From contig MU619317.1 of assembly GCA_025201805.1 (NCBI GenBank), forward strand, positions 89,258-153,257: DNA of 64,000 nucleotides. The letters run 5' to 3'. Source of the DNA: Parasitella parasitica (taxonomy: Eukaryota; Mucoromycota; Mucoromycetes; Mucorales; Mucoraceae). A program made the translations under genes and the position numbers. The notes below the pieces were generated by a model, which was given only the letters and a program-made list of their open reading frames with translations, ran no database searches and had not been told where the DNA came from. Below, in pieces: positions 1 to 12,041 of this stretch; the stretch's first letter is position 1; each line of letters begins with the position of its first letter.

Positions 1-1272
1 CCTGAAACCATGCGGGACGTGATCGCACTAGCTGGAAAGAAAGGAGACATTGGCACAGCTTTGACAATGTACAACAAGTCAATCTATGCTTTCAAAGACA
101 TTGCTGACGTCCAGATTAAAGACAGAGCAATCTACATGGTCACAAACAGTCTACTTGTTGGCTATGCTCAAAAAGGCGATATGGAGGAAGCAAAGGTGTA
201 CTACGACCGCATTAAAGCTATGGGCTTTTATCCTGATAGCAATGGCTATGCGAGCCTCTTGCTGGGCAGTGCAAAGTGTGGGACTGACGAAGCTACAGAT
301 GCTCTGGCGATATACAACGAAGCCAAGAGCCACAATGTCCAACCGACCACTTTCTTTTATAATGTCATCATTTCCAAACTGGCTAAAGCCCGTAAGCTTG
401 ACTCTGCTTTGAGCCTTTTCGATGAAATGCGCAAGTATAATGTTCCTGCCAATTCCATTACTTATGGTGCTATTATCTCTGCTTGCGTTCGTTCTGGGTC
501 AGAAAGCCAATCTCGACGCCTCTTTAGTGAAATGCAGTCATCTCCTTCCTATCAACCTCGAGTTGGACCCTTCAACAATATGATGCAATTCTACGTGCAT
601 CAAAATCCTAATCGTGAGCATGTTTTGGAGTACTTTTCTGAATTGCGTCGTCTTCATATCAAGCCATCTCCTCACACCTATAAACTGCTGATGGAAGCTT
701 ATGCCAACATCCCGCCCTACAATATGCCAATGGCTCATAAACTGCTCAGTGACATGGAACGTCTTGATCACATCCGACCTCAGGCTACACATTATGCTAC
801 TCTCATCTATTCTTACGGCATTGTCAAGCGAGACGTTCAAAGCGCCGAGCGCGTATTTTCGGAAATGAAGAAGTCGAAAATTCATCCAGATGAAGCTGTT
901 TACCAAGCTATGATCGACACTCTGATCAGTAATAATGCACTGGAGAGAGCAGAAGAATTCTATCATCAAGAAATGCAAAAAGATACCCAGCTAAAGAAGA
1001 GCGGATTGCCCTATATTGAAAACCTTCTTATCCGTGGATATGGTGAGAAATGCCAGCTTGACAAAGCAGAAAAGATTTTCAAAGGAATGTCTGACCACAA
1101 GGGCCGCAGTAATATCTGTGTTGTTCGTGAACCAAGCACTTATGAAGCAATGATTGTTGCCTACAAAGATAACGGCAAGATGGACAAGGCCCAGGACATC
1201 TTAAATCAAATGCGCAAGCGTGATTTTCCTTCTAAAGTTATCGAGGCTGTTGCTAGTTTGCTTTCAAAGTAG
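1..1272 (+). CDS. Pentatricopeptide repeat (PPR) protein, 5' partial
   Basis: The frame is open from the first base, so the gene probably starts upstream of the window; the first Met in the window is at 10 and the stop ends at 1272. About 420 residues are visible and consist of degenerate 35-residue helical repeats. Typical PPR phrases recur, such as 'TYGAIISACVRSG', 'THYATLIYSYG' and 'TYEAMIVAYKDNGKMDKA'. PPR proteins bind RNA, usually in mitochondria, where they act in processing, stability or translation of organellar transcripts. The N-terminus and any mitochondrial presequence are missing, so location cannot be judged. No intron is evident in this part. The target RNA cannot be predicted from this sequence by eye. 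Confidence 0.85.
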   Translation, partial: PETMRDVIALAGKKGDIGTALTMYNKSIYAFKDIADVQIKDRAIYMVTNSLLVGYAQKGDMEEAKVYYDRIKAMGFYPDSNGYASLLLGSAKCGTDEATDALAIYNEAKSHNVQPTTFFYNVIISKLAKARKLDSALSLFDEMRKYNVPANSITYGAIISACVRSGSESQSRRLFSEMQSSPSYQPRVGPFNNMMQFYVHQNPNREHVLEYFSELRRLHIKPSPHTYKLLMEAYANIPPYNMPMAHKLLSDMERLDHIRPQATHYATLIYSYGIVKRDVQSAERVFSEMKKSKIHPDEAVYQAMIDTLISNNALERAEEFYHQEMQKDTQLKKSGLPYIENLLIRGYGEKCQLDKAEKIFKGMSDHKGRSNICVVREPSTYEAMIVAYKDNGKMDKAQDILNQMRKRDFPSKVIEAVASLLSK

Positions 1273-1407
1273 TTGTTTACACATGTCCTTTAAATAAATT
1301 ATAAAAGTACAAAGAAAATGCTCTTATTTCATAAAATCATGTAATCAAGATGTTGGCCTTTCTTGTGACATTGCCATTTATTGTACATATCACACCATTT
1401 ATGCAGA

Positions 1408-4400
1408 TTACGTCGTGTGTTGATTCTGCAATGTTAGTCTTTCGTTTATTTTGAAAGTTCCTTTATAACTCTGTTCGTAATTCCGTTCATATCGGTCTCT
1501 GCCTGACGAAAACTCTATTGAAGAAAATTCAAACTTGATGGTTGCGTTGTTACTATCTGGAATGATACGGATCGTTAGAGGAAACTCATGATTTTCAAAC
1601 AAAGGCGAGATCGATGCAACACGGTGGTGATAATAAGATTTTGTTTCATTGTGATAGTCTTGTTCGTCGGGAGAAGAGTCCAGTGTGTATATTTCTTTTA
1701 ATACGTCTTAAAATGAGTCGAGAAAAATACAATAATTTATACATGTAAATAGCTCATACTTATCTTGTTTATCGGCCCATTGCGAGTGATGAACGTCTTG
1801 TACATTCCGTCTTGATCCAGTATTTCTCCTCTACTCAAAAGCACAAAATAAGCGACGACATCTGATTTTTCAGTAATTTGTTGGTAAGGTTTTTGACATG
1901 AATGCCCATTATATTCATATATTTGGCGCAGTTCATTGTACATTATGAATTTGATGATATACGTTGTGCTGGATATCTGGTCATATTTGCCACTCTTGAG
2001 GACTTGCTTGATGTCCATTTCCCAGTTCCCCGTAAGCAGGCATACTTTCTTCAGCTCTGCGGATCCAAAAAATAAATTGAGCCCCTTTTGATATTTCCTC
2101 AGAAATGTGTAGACTTTTTCTCGGGTCAGTTTGTTACAATAATGCTGATACAACGAATCATTCGTTTCGCAAATTCCCGTAATAATCAAAGAAGTGATAT
2201 GGAACCGTCCAAACAAGTCATTGTCTACAAGGCTAGATGCTACCATTGTGGCAAAGTTCGTGATCGCAGGTTTCAACCCAATTTCCAATATCATCTGGTG
2301 CGACAATTGTATAGTACAGCCACAGTTACTATTGATTGGGATTGTCTGAAATATGGCAGTATCAGGCTCTGAGGCCGTATTCCGATTGCTCATCTAATAT
2401 TCATAAGCAACTGTATCAGCCTATACGCCTATGCTAGTGAATCTGTTAAAGAATATTTACCAGTGTCTTTACTAACTGTGCCAGGCTGTGGAAGAAATGG
2501 TCGTATCTGACCTTGGTTAGCCCATCTTCGAATTGATGTCGGCCACATTTCTGGAAAAGAACGCTATAATACTCGTCATCGTTGGATGCAAGGGCCTGCA
2601 TATGGTTTAATAGATGATCACAAGCAGAATCAGCAATGTTATCCAGAGAAATCGTTCTTGTTTTAACAGTAAACGTCGACTTTTTGCTGGCACCGTTAAC
2701 TGCCGATGTTTCTATGACCTTGTTTAGCACATAATGTATTGAGCCCGCCGCAACATGTACATGTATATAGAATGAGTTGGGTGGAAGAAGGTCATTGTTT
2801 GGATTTTGTATTTGTAAGGAGTTGTTGCTTTTGCCAAGTACATCATTGTCCAATATCAATGGTGCCTGGAAAGAATTTACAATCTCAATCATAGTAAAGG
2901 GCTTTCGCATCGCACCTATCGAGATATCTCTGCCGCCCAGAACATGATAGTGGAAATCATTCTGAGCCTCGACTACACCAGCGTTAACAAGAAAATCACG
3001 TATAAGTTGCTTATAAAACGTCTGATTCCCTTCCTTTTGCAATGCATTGGCACCGTCATATAAGATTACCTCGTGTATGCCATCAGGCGCATCCTTGACT
3101 GGATTGAACTTGTGGAACATTTCCAAGACTAGATTGCATATATCCGTCAAAAGCAGTTCAATCTGCGGGATACCACAAATTTCAGCTATTATATTGTTGA
3201 GATTTAGATCTTTCAAGCACGGCTTTTCTGTCAAAAAAATGGCAACATCAGTCAAAGCAAGACTGCCCCTTTTGTTTTTCCACTAGTGAAACCGATGAAT
3301 GTGTGAACTAGACCGTCTCTGTTTCTTTGACCTTGGACTTACAATGTGTTGGTAAATGGCAGGCAATTGGCTTATAATCTCTTCACTGAGTAAGGAGATA
3401 ATTTCTTTATCGCAAGTGCCAAACAATTCCCTTGCTTTGTGTGCGATAATATCATAAACATGATGAACTGCCTCGCTAATCTTGCCCTTGTAACTGGAGA
3501 TATGGTCTCTCGTTGTGCCAATATCGTATTCCTTTATTCCTGTTGCGGCGATATAATCATGCGGTTTACCAGCAATGACCTGCTGAATCATATCCTTGAA
3601 ATCGGGGAGGTCGATCCTTTCCGCCTGCAAAACAGTCGGAGTGAGTAGAAGCTCTCCTGTTGCTAGTTTGCTCGACACTGCACTCAACTCCTTTGCGTTT
3701 TGCATTTGGAAGCAAGTGAGATTTAATATGGTGCCTCCCGTTTCGTTGTTGGGCGTCAAGCTGTAAAGCAAATACTTTCTTTCTCTTTTAAAATCTCGTC
3801 GATATTTAGTGTTTGTCGTATTCCTCAAAAAGTTGACATAACAATCAAGAAACGGCATACATATTAAGCGGTTTTTATGATCTCCTGGGGCAACCAAACC
3901 AGCTTCTGAAAACAGTAAACACAACAAGTCTTTGTACTGCTCATCATCGCACCATACATTGGGGATGATGAAGATAGTTTGGCATTTATCGAGGCTGACT
4001 TCTTCATATTGCGTTAATTCGTGCGCCATGCCTTTGAAGAAACCGACGATTTTGCAGAGAGTGGAGATATCCTCTTCCGTTCGCTGGTTTTTTTCTTTTG
4101 CTTGCAACTCAAAATATTTTGGGAATACATCTTTGACATACAGATTCGACTCGTCTATTGCAAAGTGGCTTGGGTACTATACGAGTTGGATAATATTAAT
4201 CACAACACAGTGCAAATCTTTTTGAAACAAACATTGCGAATATTTTCCACGTTGATAACACGGTTAAGTCCTCGATACAGCTGTATGGCTCCCTCTATAA
4301 TGTCTATTGCGGATTTGCGCAAAAAAAAAAAAAAGAAAGAAAAGTCGAGGGCAGCCAAAAAGTGGTCTTTCAGGGGAATGGTTTGAAACAAATTGCCAAA

Positions 4401-4490
4401 TGTCAAGACCCTTAATTGCACAACTTTGATTGTTACGAGGGTTAGAACCAACAGCAGCTTGCGTGGATTTTTCAGTTTGCGCACCATCAC
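1408..4490 (-). CDS. HSPA12-like divergent Hsp70/actin-like ATPase family protein
   Basis: Four exons join cleanly in phase: 4176-3343, 3282-2461, 2393-1760 and 1706-1408. The product has the layout of the fungal HSPA12-like branch of Hsp70: 'FIIPNVWCDDEQYKD..LLFSEAGL' resembles the 'TVPAIW...REAAYQAGL' segment, and 'HITSLIITGICETN' resembles the phosphate-2 'vFLvGGfg' region. A C-terminal beta-rich segment contains 'FPLTIRIIPDSNNATIKFEF'. The N-terminal part is uncertain: an open frame at 4490-4200 could supply an exon ending near 4255, but no canonical 'DxGTTYSG' phosphate-1 motif is visible. Either upstream exons were missed or the ATPase is degenerate. Function is unknown for most fungal members; many lineages have expanded families. 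Family call moderate, ATPase activity unproven. Confidence 0.6.
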
Positions 4491-5216
4491 ATTATAGAGC
4501 TATGATTACTCATCAGATTCTATTCAACCAACAAATTGTACTGCTAGTCGATCAACTTGGAGGGGCACAGATTTGATGTCGGATGAAATGAAAGTTTTAT
4601 CTTTTCTGAACAATTATTGCTCGCGAATCAGCAGTGTCTATTTTCATCTAAAGCGTATTAATTACTATAAATTACATGTAATAGATAGTATATTTGATAT
4701 AGTACTAAATGGCATCTCAATATAGCTAATCATATAGCAGTGTAAATGAACATAGTTCGCACATTGATATTGGTATTAGTGGGCACAAGCAAATAGTATT
4801 TGTATTTGACTTTGATATGTTGTAGGCTGATTTCAAAAGACCAAACCCAAAATAGACAAGATATAATAATCATTGATATTTACGAATCAGTGTCTGCAGC
4901 GTTGCTGATCAGAATATTTTACTCCTTGAAGCAGGATAAAATACAAGCATTGTGTGCAGCAGAACAGTGTTTCTGCAGCGCACCAACAGAGAAAAGTTGT
5001 AAGAGCACGGTCATGTAGACAGGATGTGTGCTGGATTATTGACGAAATGGTCATAGGGCAGGGACAACGTTTCAAATGCATCTAATGGCAAATAGTCATA
5101 ACAGGTACACATCTTGATTCATCATCATTACGAAATGACTCCGCAATGGATTTTTGGTTAAAATGGTCCTGAACGATCGAGTAAAGTTTCTTTTTTATCT
5201 ATAATTTTATACTATT
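4491..5216. other. Intergenic, AT-rich; no gene seen
   Basis: This 0.7 kb separates the start of the HSPA12-like gene from the 5'-nucleotidase. I see only short open frames without coding character. It should hold the divergent promoters of both neighbours. Confidence 0.5.
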
Positions 5217-6363
5217 ATGTCCAAATCATTACAGGCGAAAACCTTGGGTAATGGCGCGATGTGTGATTGTGGAATAAGTATAGCAGCTAATTTATACCTT
5301 TTTTTTTTTATAGTCGAATCACTGTTAAAGATTCCCACTGTTCGTATCAAAAATATTCCTGGTACCACAGACAAATTACAGAAAATCATTCAGGGTGGTC
5401 GAAGGAACCTCCATTTTATTAGTGGTGAATATCAGCGTTACTAGTCAAACAGAAAGACATTGTACTCACACAGTTGCAGATTTCGACATGACCATGTCGC
5501 GTCATTGGATTCGCAACAAAGAAACAGACGCTCTAGAACGCAATTCGTCATCTCATGGCATTCCTGCCCGCTCCGATATCATGTCGCCCGAGGTGGGTAG
5601 TAATTTGCCACACTGTTCGTTTAAATACATGTGACTGATGTGATGATGTTATATAGTATAAGAAAGAGACAGCCCGCATCTACAATACGTACTATCCTAT
5701 AGAGATTGATCACACCATGACCCATGAGGAAAAGGTGCCTTATATGATGAAATGGTGGATCGAAGCACATGCAAGCTTGATCAAACAAAACCTTTCAAAG
5801 CATGGTAAACTAGTGTTTGGTTAGTAATGGAGTAAGTTGATTGCTTACACCAGAAACTAGATCTGGCCCAAATGGCAGCACAAGTGAATTTGGAGATGAG
5901 ATCAGGGATCAAGGATGTTTTGGCTAGTTGCAAGGAAAGCCAAGTGCCATTTCTTGTGTTCTCTGCTGGTATTGGTAACATTATCGAAGAGATTCTCAAA
6001 CAAGCGAATTTATTCCATGACAACATGCACATTGTATCTAATATGATGGTGTTTGACGATAAAGATATCTGCGTTGACTTTAAAGAACCGTTAATTCATG
6101 TATTCAACAAATCCGAGTTCCAGTTAGAGACATCACCTTACCACCAAATGATTGAAGAAAGAACGAACGTCATTTTGATGGGAGACAGCTTGGGCGATCT
6201 TCAAATGAGTCAAGGTGTGCAGCACGCTTTGTGCTTCAATATCGGATTTTTAAATCACGATTTCAAAGAGCTGGAAGCCGCTTATACAGAAGCGTTTGAT
6301 TTAGTCATAGAGGGAGATGCTAACATGGCACCGGTCATAGAGATTTTAAAGAGCATAAAATAA
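5217..6363 (+). CDS. Cytosolic 5'-nucleotidase III-like (pyrimidine 5'-nucleotidase)
   Basis: Five exons fit in phase: 5217-5247, 5314-5424, 5474-5592, 5657-5804 and 5861-6363. The spliced protein (about 300 aa) aligns by eye along its length with animal NT5C3/UMPH-1: 'PTVRIKN', the HAD nucleophile motif 'DFDMTMS' (first Asp is the nucleophile), 'EEKVPYMMKWW', 'FSAGIGNIIEEIL' (motif II Ser), 'SNMMVFDD', 'IHVFNK', and the Mg-binding motif 'MGDSLGDLQM'. The enzyme removes phosphate from UMP/CMP (and m7GMP in some relatives) in the cytosol. The start at 5217 is preferred because splicing of the 66-nt first intron restores a normal N-terminus, while the unspliced frame carries an intron-derived hydrophobic stretch. 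It ends in a GT-rich 3' region. Confidence 0.88.
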
Positions 6364-6744
6364 AAGAAATACAGGGTTTATTTTGATGGTGTTGTTGATG
6401 TTTCTTTTTTTATGTCTGTGAATGTCTGTGAGTGTGCGTCGCATGTTTGTTTGTTTGCGTGCGTTTAATAGTAGTAGTTGTTTTGATTCAGGAAGAATGA
6501 AGCTACGAAATCAAGCAAAAATTCCTCGTTTTTAAGCGTACAGGCTAGGACAAGACAGCTCTGATGTGTTTGTCAGTCATTTTTCCTTGGTGTTTATGCC
6601 AACAACAACCCATTTGACTGACTACATGATGCTTCCTCTATCTATATCGATGCCAATGCAATCTGCATAACAGACCAAAACCAACTAAAAAAAAAAAAAA
6701 ATAGTCAGTGTAACTGGAGTGCAATGGTTTATTGAATTTTTTGA
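6364..6744. other. Convergent 3' intergenic region
   Basis: Lies between the stops of the nucleotidase (+) and the glycosyltransferase (-). It contains a TGTTTGTTTGCGTGCG-type stretch and a run of 15 A near 6687. No coding signal. Confidence 0.5.
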
Positions 6745-8612
6745 TTAAACGACAAAGTTATCAAGGCCCAGACTACAAAGCTCAAAAGAAGCCTTGAGAT
6801 CTTGCTTAAATCCAATTCGAATCGATTTGAACGCTTCTTTCGCAGTGCATTCAAAATCGAATTCGATACGATGATCCAAGGGATTCGCGGATGTCAATTT
6901 GACCTCGCATTCTTCCCATGAACCAAACAGTACTCGTTGCACTGTCACTTTGAATACTTGATCCAACGGTGTATCAAACTTGGTTGGCGTATACATGGTG
7001 ATCCTCTTGGCTTGGATATCTCCTACCATATATAACCCAAAGTAGTCATCTGTGAGGGGGGCTATCGACAGGTTTATATGAGTAAGTTCTTGGTGCGATT
7101 TATGCATATTTTACCTCGCTGGGTCTTCCAACATGTTTTTATGTCCTGATCCACTGCTTTATGATAAGATTGATGGGTAAAACTGGACTTTGTGGGCATC
7201 ATACTGTGTTCATTTATTTGATTGTACATGGATTCAAATTGGCTGATATTTGCGATAGATTTTGTGCTGAATACAATATCATTTTCTCTGCCTGGAACAG
7301 GCACGCTATTAATATTTGAGATAAACAGGCATTTGTCGTTTGCACAACTCGACCTTTACCGAATTTTCATATTTAATAACGATTGTCACTAGACTGTATA
7401 CCCAATTACCTAACATCTCTTTCTTCGATAGGTGGCCCAATCTCTCCCTTTTCAAAATAGTCGTTATTCTCTCTCCTTGAAGTGGCGTTTGTCAGCGAAT
7501 TTTCCAAAATTGAAATAGCATCATACTAAATCTGTCATCAGCATTCCAATTTTCAGCAAACTAGGCCATCTATATATAAATACCATGTAATGCTCTACCA
7601 ATGCTCTGTTGTTCACTGTATCTGTGTTTTTAAATCCATCTCTTCCAGACGATAATAATGGATTGGATACAAGATATGGATATTGATTTAACCATATTGA
7701 AAAATAGAATTCAGCGAGTCCAAGTTTCGATGCGCTCAAACCTTGAATGCTCAACTGGCTTAAGAAATTTTGCGCTTTATGCTGGGAAATAAAGGCGCCA
7801 TAACGTAGATCTGCATAGCCAGTATGAACAGAGATTTCTGCATGATTAAAGAATAATAAATTTCATCTATCAATACAATGCAGCGTGCATCCATACATAC
7901 CTTTGTTGGTAAATCTCCAACTCATGTAATCTATATAATTGACCGGCCTTGTATTGGCAATCAAGTGATCTGGATATCGAAATGAATGAGTGTACAAACT
8001 ATCCAAGTACGGATTTAGCCATAAATCATCCTGAAAGTAACATTTTCCATAACTTGCGACCGCACAAGCAACAAATTTCCCCATTCCATACATGGAATCA
8101 TCTGCTTCTATAACTCGGATAGAAATATGGTCGTTGATCGATGTCTTGTTGTGGTATAGTTGCTAAGTTAATTCACTTGAGTAACCATAGTAATATTTAT
8201 TTAAGCACCTTGTTATTTCTACCTTCAATGGCCTTGATTTGACTTGATTATATATGAGTATTTCCTTGATGAAAGGATATTTGACTAGATGATTGATTGC
8301 ATGAATAATGCCATCGTCGCTATTATCAACACGATTGACAATTGCTGTGGCTGGTGGATATTGTCTAGGATTTGATTTCGAAAACAATGCTGCTTTGAAT
8401 ATACTAGGTTGACTTAAAACAGGTTCATTTTCCAATGTTTGAATCGACCAAGTCGGGGGATCTATTTCCTTTTGCGAAAATACAATACTTGGTGCATGCG
8501 ACTCTTTAGCTGTGAGTTTTTTTAACGAGTCGAATTGACTCCATGTTAAAACGATAAGAGTGAAAATAACCACATGTGTGATTAATCTTTTTAATAGTAT
8601 AGGATTGATCAT
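6745..8612 (-). CDS. Putative type II membrane glycosyltransferase with C-terminal discoidin-like domain
   Basis: Six exons can be assembled, starting at ATG 8612: 8612-8223, 8162-7901, 7837-7584, then exons near 7528-7404 and 7312-7130, and a last exon ending at 6745. Residues about 7-28 form a hydrophobic signal-anchor ('HVVIFTLIVLTW'). The luminal part begins like a GT-A glycosyltransferase ('TAIVNRVDNSDDGIIHAINH', 'PFIKEILIYNQ') and has 'CYFQDDLWLNP', a candidate Asp-Asp metal/nucleotide-sugar motif. The last two exons have 'DQDIKTCWKTQR..DYFGLYMVGD..AKRITMYTP', which resembles an F5/8-type (discoidin) carbohydrate-binding fold. A Golgi protein- or wall-glycan transferase is the natural inference; donor and acceptor are unknown. 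Exon joins are phase-consistent but not verified. Confidence 0.6.
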
Positions 8613-9391
8613 TTTTGGGATACAAATGTACAGTAGTATATCAAACAGAGAAAAATGAGAAAAACTTTGTACCCACGAACAATAATTGTAAAAACAAGTG
8701 CCCAATTGCTAAATTAGGGTCTGATTGGGTTGTGCAGTGCTTCCACTGCCATTTGGAGATTCAATTGGTCATTTTGTGAACTTTTATTTGGTCATTTTTT
8801 AAAAGTTTATAAGGGCATTTTATTTTGACACTTTTCAAAGTGATTTACTGAATGATGAATAATGTTTCCAAGATGAACAATTGGTACAGCTTCACTAGCC
8901 TCAATTATTCTAGCAGTGAGTTTTACTAAGCTTGGTTCTGGTGAGATTAAATAGATTCTTCAATCTGTTCTTGAAATAAATCATCTTTTATCCTGCTATT
9001 CTACGGTCATACACATTTAAACATTTCAAGGTCAAGGTGCCAGCTAGAGCACTTGCCAAAGACGAAAGAGAAGAAAGTAGTAAACCATGGTCCTGATGAA
9101 CCATGTTTAAACATGCCGAAGCAATCTAGGGATCCGTGTCTATGACACATCGCCAATGATATTTCCAAAGTGTACTGTGAGCAGTTCCAAGAGCCACCAG
9201 AACCTCGTCATTGAGCATTGCCAAATCTTGAGATTCCAATGCCTAGTTATTAGTTATGTACAAGCAGATTTTGTCCAGTACAGCCTTTTTTTGTTCACGT
9301 GTATTTAGACACTAGGAAAAGTCTTTATACAAACATACGGATAAATCAAATACTAATATTACAGATCTAATAATTTTACACGCCAAAAACT
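8613..9391. other. Intergenic region with a decayed coding fragment
   Basis: Contains the upstream region of the glycosyltransferase (about 8613-8950) and the degraded minus-strand fragment at 9000-9243 described separately. A CACGTG-like stretch lies near 9297. No intact gene. Confidence 0.45.
9000..9243 (-). pseudogene. Degenerate coding fragment, possibly retroelement-derived
   Basis: Reading the minus strand from about 9243 gives a protein-like frame ('LAMLNDEVLVALGTAHSTLW', then 'KYHWRCVIDTDP') that is broken by one TAG and continues ('IASACLNMVHQDHGLL'). The TAG sits where a Trp (TGG) would be natural. There is no start codon, no clean exon boundary and no neighbouring frame that completes it. 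The residue pattern is reminiscent of C-terminal parts of fungal retrotransposon proteins, but I cannot name the family. Confidence 0.35.
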
Positions 9392-11534
9392 CTAGCTGGA
9401 CGACGACTCTACCTTGATTTTAGTCATAAAGTTGTGACACTTAAAAACCAAAGCACTCGCAAGGCTATATTTGTTCTTGGCATGAGGCCCTGATCCAATG
9501 CTATATTGTCCTCGATCGTTGGCTTTCAATACAACTTGAATCTCGGATTCTGCTTTGGTATACTCTTTATCCAACATTAGCATATTTGCCTTTTCATAGC
9601 GACTGAAATAATAAATGTAGTGATCCAGTTCAATCTTGTCTGCATAATCAAAGACAACTTTCAAAGATCTTTCGTGCGTCTGATGCATAGCTTCTGTGCC
9701 TGACTTTTGTTGAAATAGCATTCGGATTGTGATCGCTCGCAAATATTCCGCTAAACAGAGATCGTCGTAGTAATAAGTGTTGTGTTTTTCTTTTGTGGCT
9801 GCCTCCAGGCGAGTTATTTCGGTGTTGATTCGGTTTAAGCCAGTTTGAAGTACATCTACAGGCATGAAATCGTAGGCGGTGAAAGCATTCAATACCTCAA
9901 GATCAGGCAATAAGAGATAGTTTTTTTGGCTGAGGAACTTTCTAGCTTTTCGTGCAACAAATTTCTACAATGTTTACAAAAAATAAGGTTAAATGATACC
10001 TTTGTTCTCGGATGATTTGAATATAGAATAATATACTTACCTCCATTGGAATTGATTTACCAGCAATCTTTTGCTTTTCTCCAGTAACTTGATCCATGTG
10101 GTCGACGACTTGTTTCATGAAATCGGCTCGCGTTGCATCATCATTTGTTACGCTGGCCAACATGTAGAGGGTGATAGCTTTCAGATAAGTGTAAACTGCC
10201 TTGGACCAGTTGCTATCTCGCTGGAGGATTGTGTAAATGTCGTACGCCTTTTGCCAATTCTGCTCCATGATGTATATAAGTCCCAGTTCCCAAAAACACA
10301 TGTGTTGCAATTGCTTCCAGTCTTTCTGTGTGTCTATGGCAAGTTGATACTGCGCCTCTGCCTGATTCAATAGCTTCTTAGAGCCCATAAGTCGACCGTT
10401 AAAGTATAAAAAGAAGACACCGCGGGGATATTTGTCAAGACAAGAGTTCAGGATGGTTTCTGCAAACGGAATATCCACATCAGATAGAGGGATCATTTTT
10501 GATAATACAACATGATACACAATCAAGACCATATTGCACATTTGGCTGCGAAGCCCTGTATTGACAACCTTTCCCTGAGGAGCTGTGCCATCGTGATGTT
10601 TATCCCACCCACCCACTGACTCCAGTACCTTCAAACCATGAGCTCGGTCAGAAGAAAAGCCGATAAACTCCGCCACCTTCACTACGGAAGCAGGCAGCAT
10701 GGATAAAATGAGACTAAAACAACCCACACCCAGCGCAACCCCTGACGTAAAATCATTGTCCAATGTATTATGAGATTTGTCGGTTTCATTGACGTGGTTG
10801 ACATATTTCTCCAGTGTCATATAAGCGTTGTAACTACTGCGGATATTCAAGCTTTCCCGAAGGAAGGACATGACGCTCTCGTCGTGGATGATGCTGAGTA
10901 ACGCTTTGAGTAAATAGGCTTCGGCATGCACCAATTCCTATAGCCAACAAAGAGTCAGTTTCACTTGCTATTGTTGTATAATATGAATAGCAATCATAAA
11001 TACCGCATGTCTTTCAACCACAGTCATATTTCTGACATTCTCCAACGTTGTGCCTTTCATCCAACTAGTTACACTGCCGAGCCATCCATTTTCTTTCTTG
11101 CGAGAATTGTCTGCAAGCTGAATCGTGTGCTTTAAAGCCTCCAATGTCGTTTTGATGTCATCCTCTTGAAAGGTCATGACGGATTTAAGATATAGTATAA
11201 ACGAGTATCCCAGAGAATAATACATGGAATCCTTATAATGGGGTTCCAAAATGGCCTCCGCTTCACTGATGTTTGCATTCAAAAAATGGTCTAATGCAAT
11301 TGCACATTGTCCAGCATCCTCGAACAATTGCTTTTCCGCAAGATTGGAGCCGTCAATTGAAGTTTGCTTGGTAAGCTCGCTGCTGTCATGGGAATAAGGT
11401 GGCGAACCTACGGGAGTCACCGGCTCTGATTGTGTCGTAAATGGGCTACCCAGTCTGCTGAGAAATCCTCTCGGCTGAGCCTTGCTATCTGTCTTTTTGT
11501 TGAAAGAAAGGTTTTTTATCATTTTTGCGCTCAT
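9392..11534 (-). CDS. IML2: IML2/TTC39-family tetratricopeptide protein
   Basis: Three exons: start at 11534 (an in-frame Met also at 11540) to 11004, 10937-10041, and 9964-9392. All joins are phase 0 with good GT-AG sites. The protein (about 665 aa) matches the Iml2/TTC39 family: 'EDAGQCAIALDHFLNANISE', 'ALKHTIQLADNS', 'VHAEAYLLKALLSIIHDESV', 'SGVALGVGCFSLILSMLP', 'YPRGVFFLYFNGRL', and 'FVARKARKFLSQ'. In yeast, Iml2 works with lipid droplets in clearing protein inclusions; the mammalian TTC39 proteins are linked to lipid metabolism. The Ser/Pro-rich N-terminus (about residues 15-55) is typical of a disordered lead-in. A homopolymer-rich leader (runs of A at 11590-11632 on the + strand) precedes the gene. 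Confidence 0.88.
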
Positions 11535-11540
11535 GGTCAA

Positions 11541-12041
11541 TTTCTCTGTCTGTGAGGAAGCAAAAGAAAAAGATGGGCAAATGTCAGCTTAAATAAAAAA
11601 AAAAAAAGAAATGAAAAAAAAAAAAAAAAAAAAGAGAGAAACGCCGCTGGACATCCCTATTGTTCAAATCTCTGAAAGGGCAATAGGATCTACCGGTGAA
11701 ATTGTTTTCCGTGTCTAGTCGTTGGACGCTTTCAACAAAACAATACCTGTAAATGTTTATATTGAAACTGTCAAAACAAGATTGACATCTAGCACCAACA
11801 AACAATAAACAAATAGGTCACATCTCTTTTTCAATCACAATCAAAACATTGCCCTGACAGACACGCATAACAGCGTTTACAAAAAAAAATGGTAAAAGTA
11901 TATTATGATACGACAACATTTGTGCTTTTAAAAACACGTAGAGCATGTAAAGAGTCGTGGCAGATTTTCTGTTTGTTCTTTTTCTTCAGGCTATATCATC
12001 TGCTCTGCTCAACAGCTGTTCATTCACCTGCTCCCTTTACT
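11541..12041. other. Promoter/intergenic region with A/T homopolymers
   Basis: Separates IML2 (-) and the cryptic gene at 12042 (+). It holds two A-rich runs (11590-11603 and 11611-11632) that give Phe-rich spurious frames. No convincing coding sequence. Confidence 0.5.
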
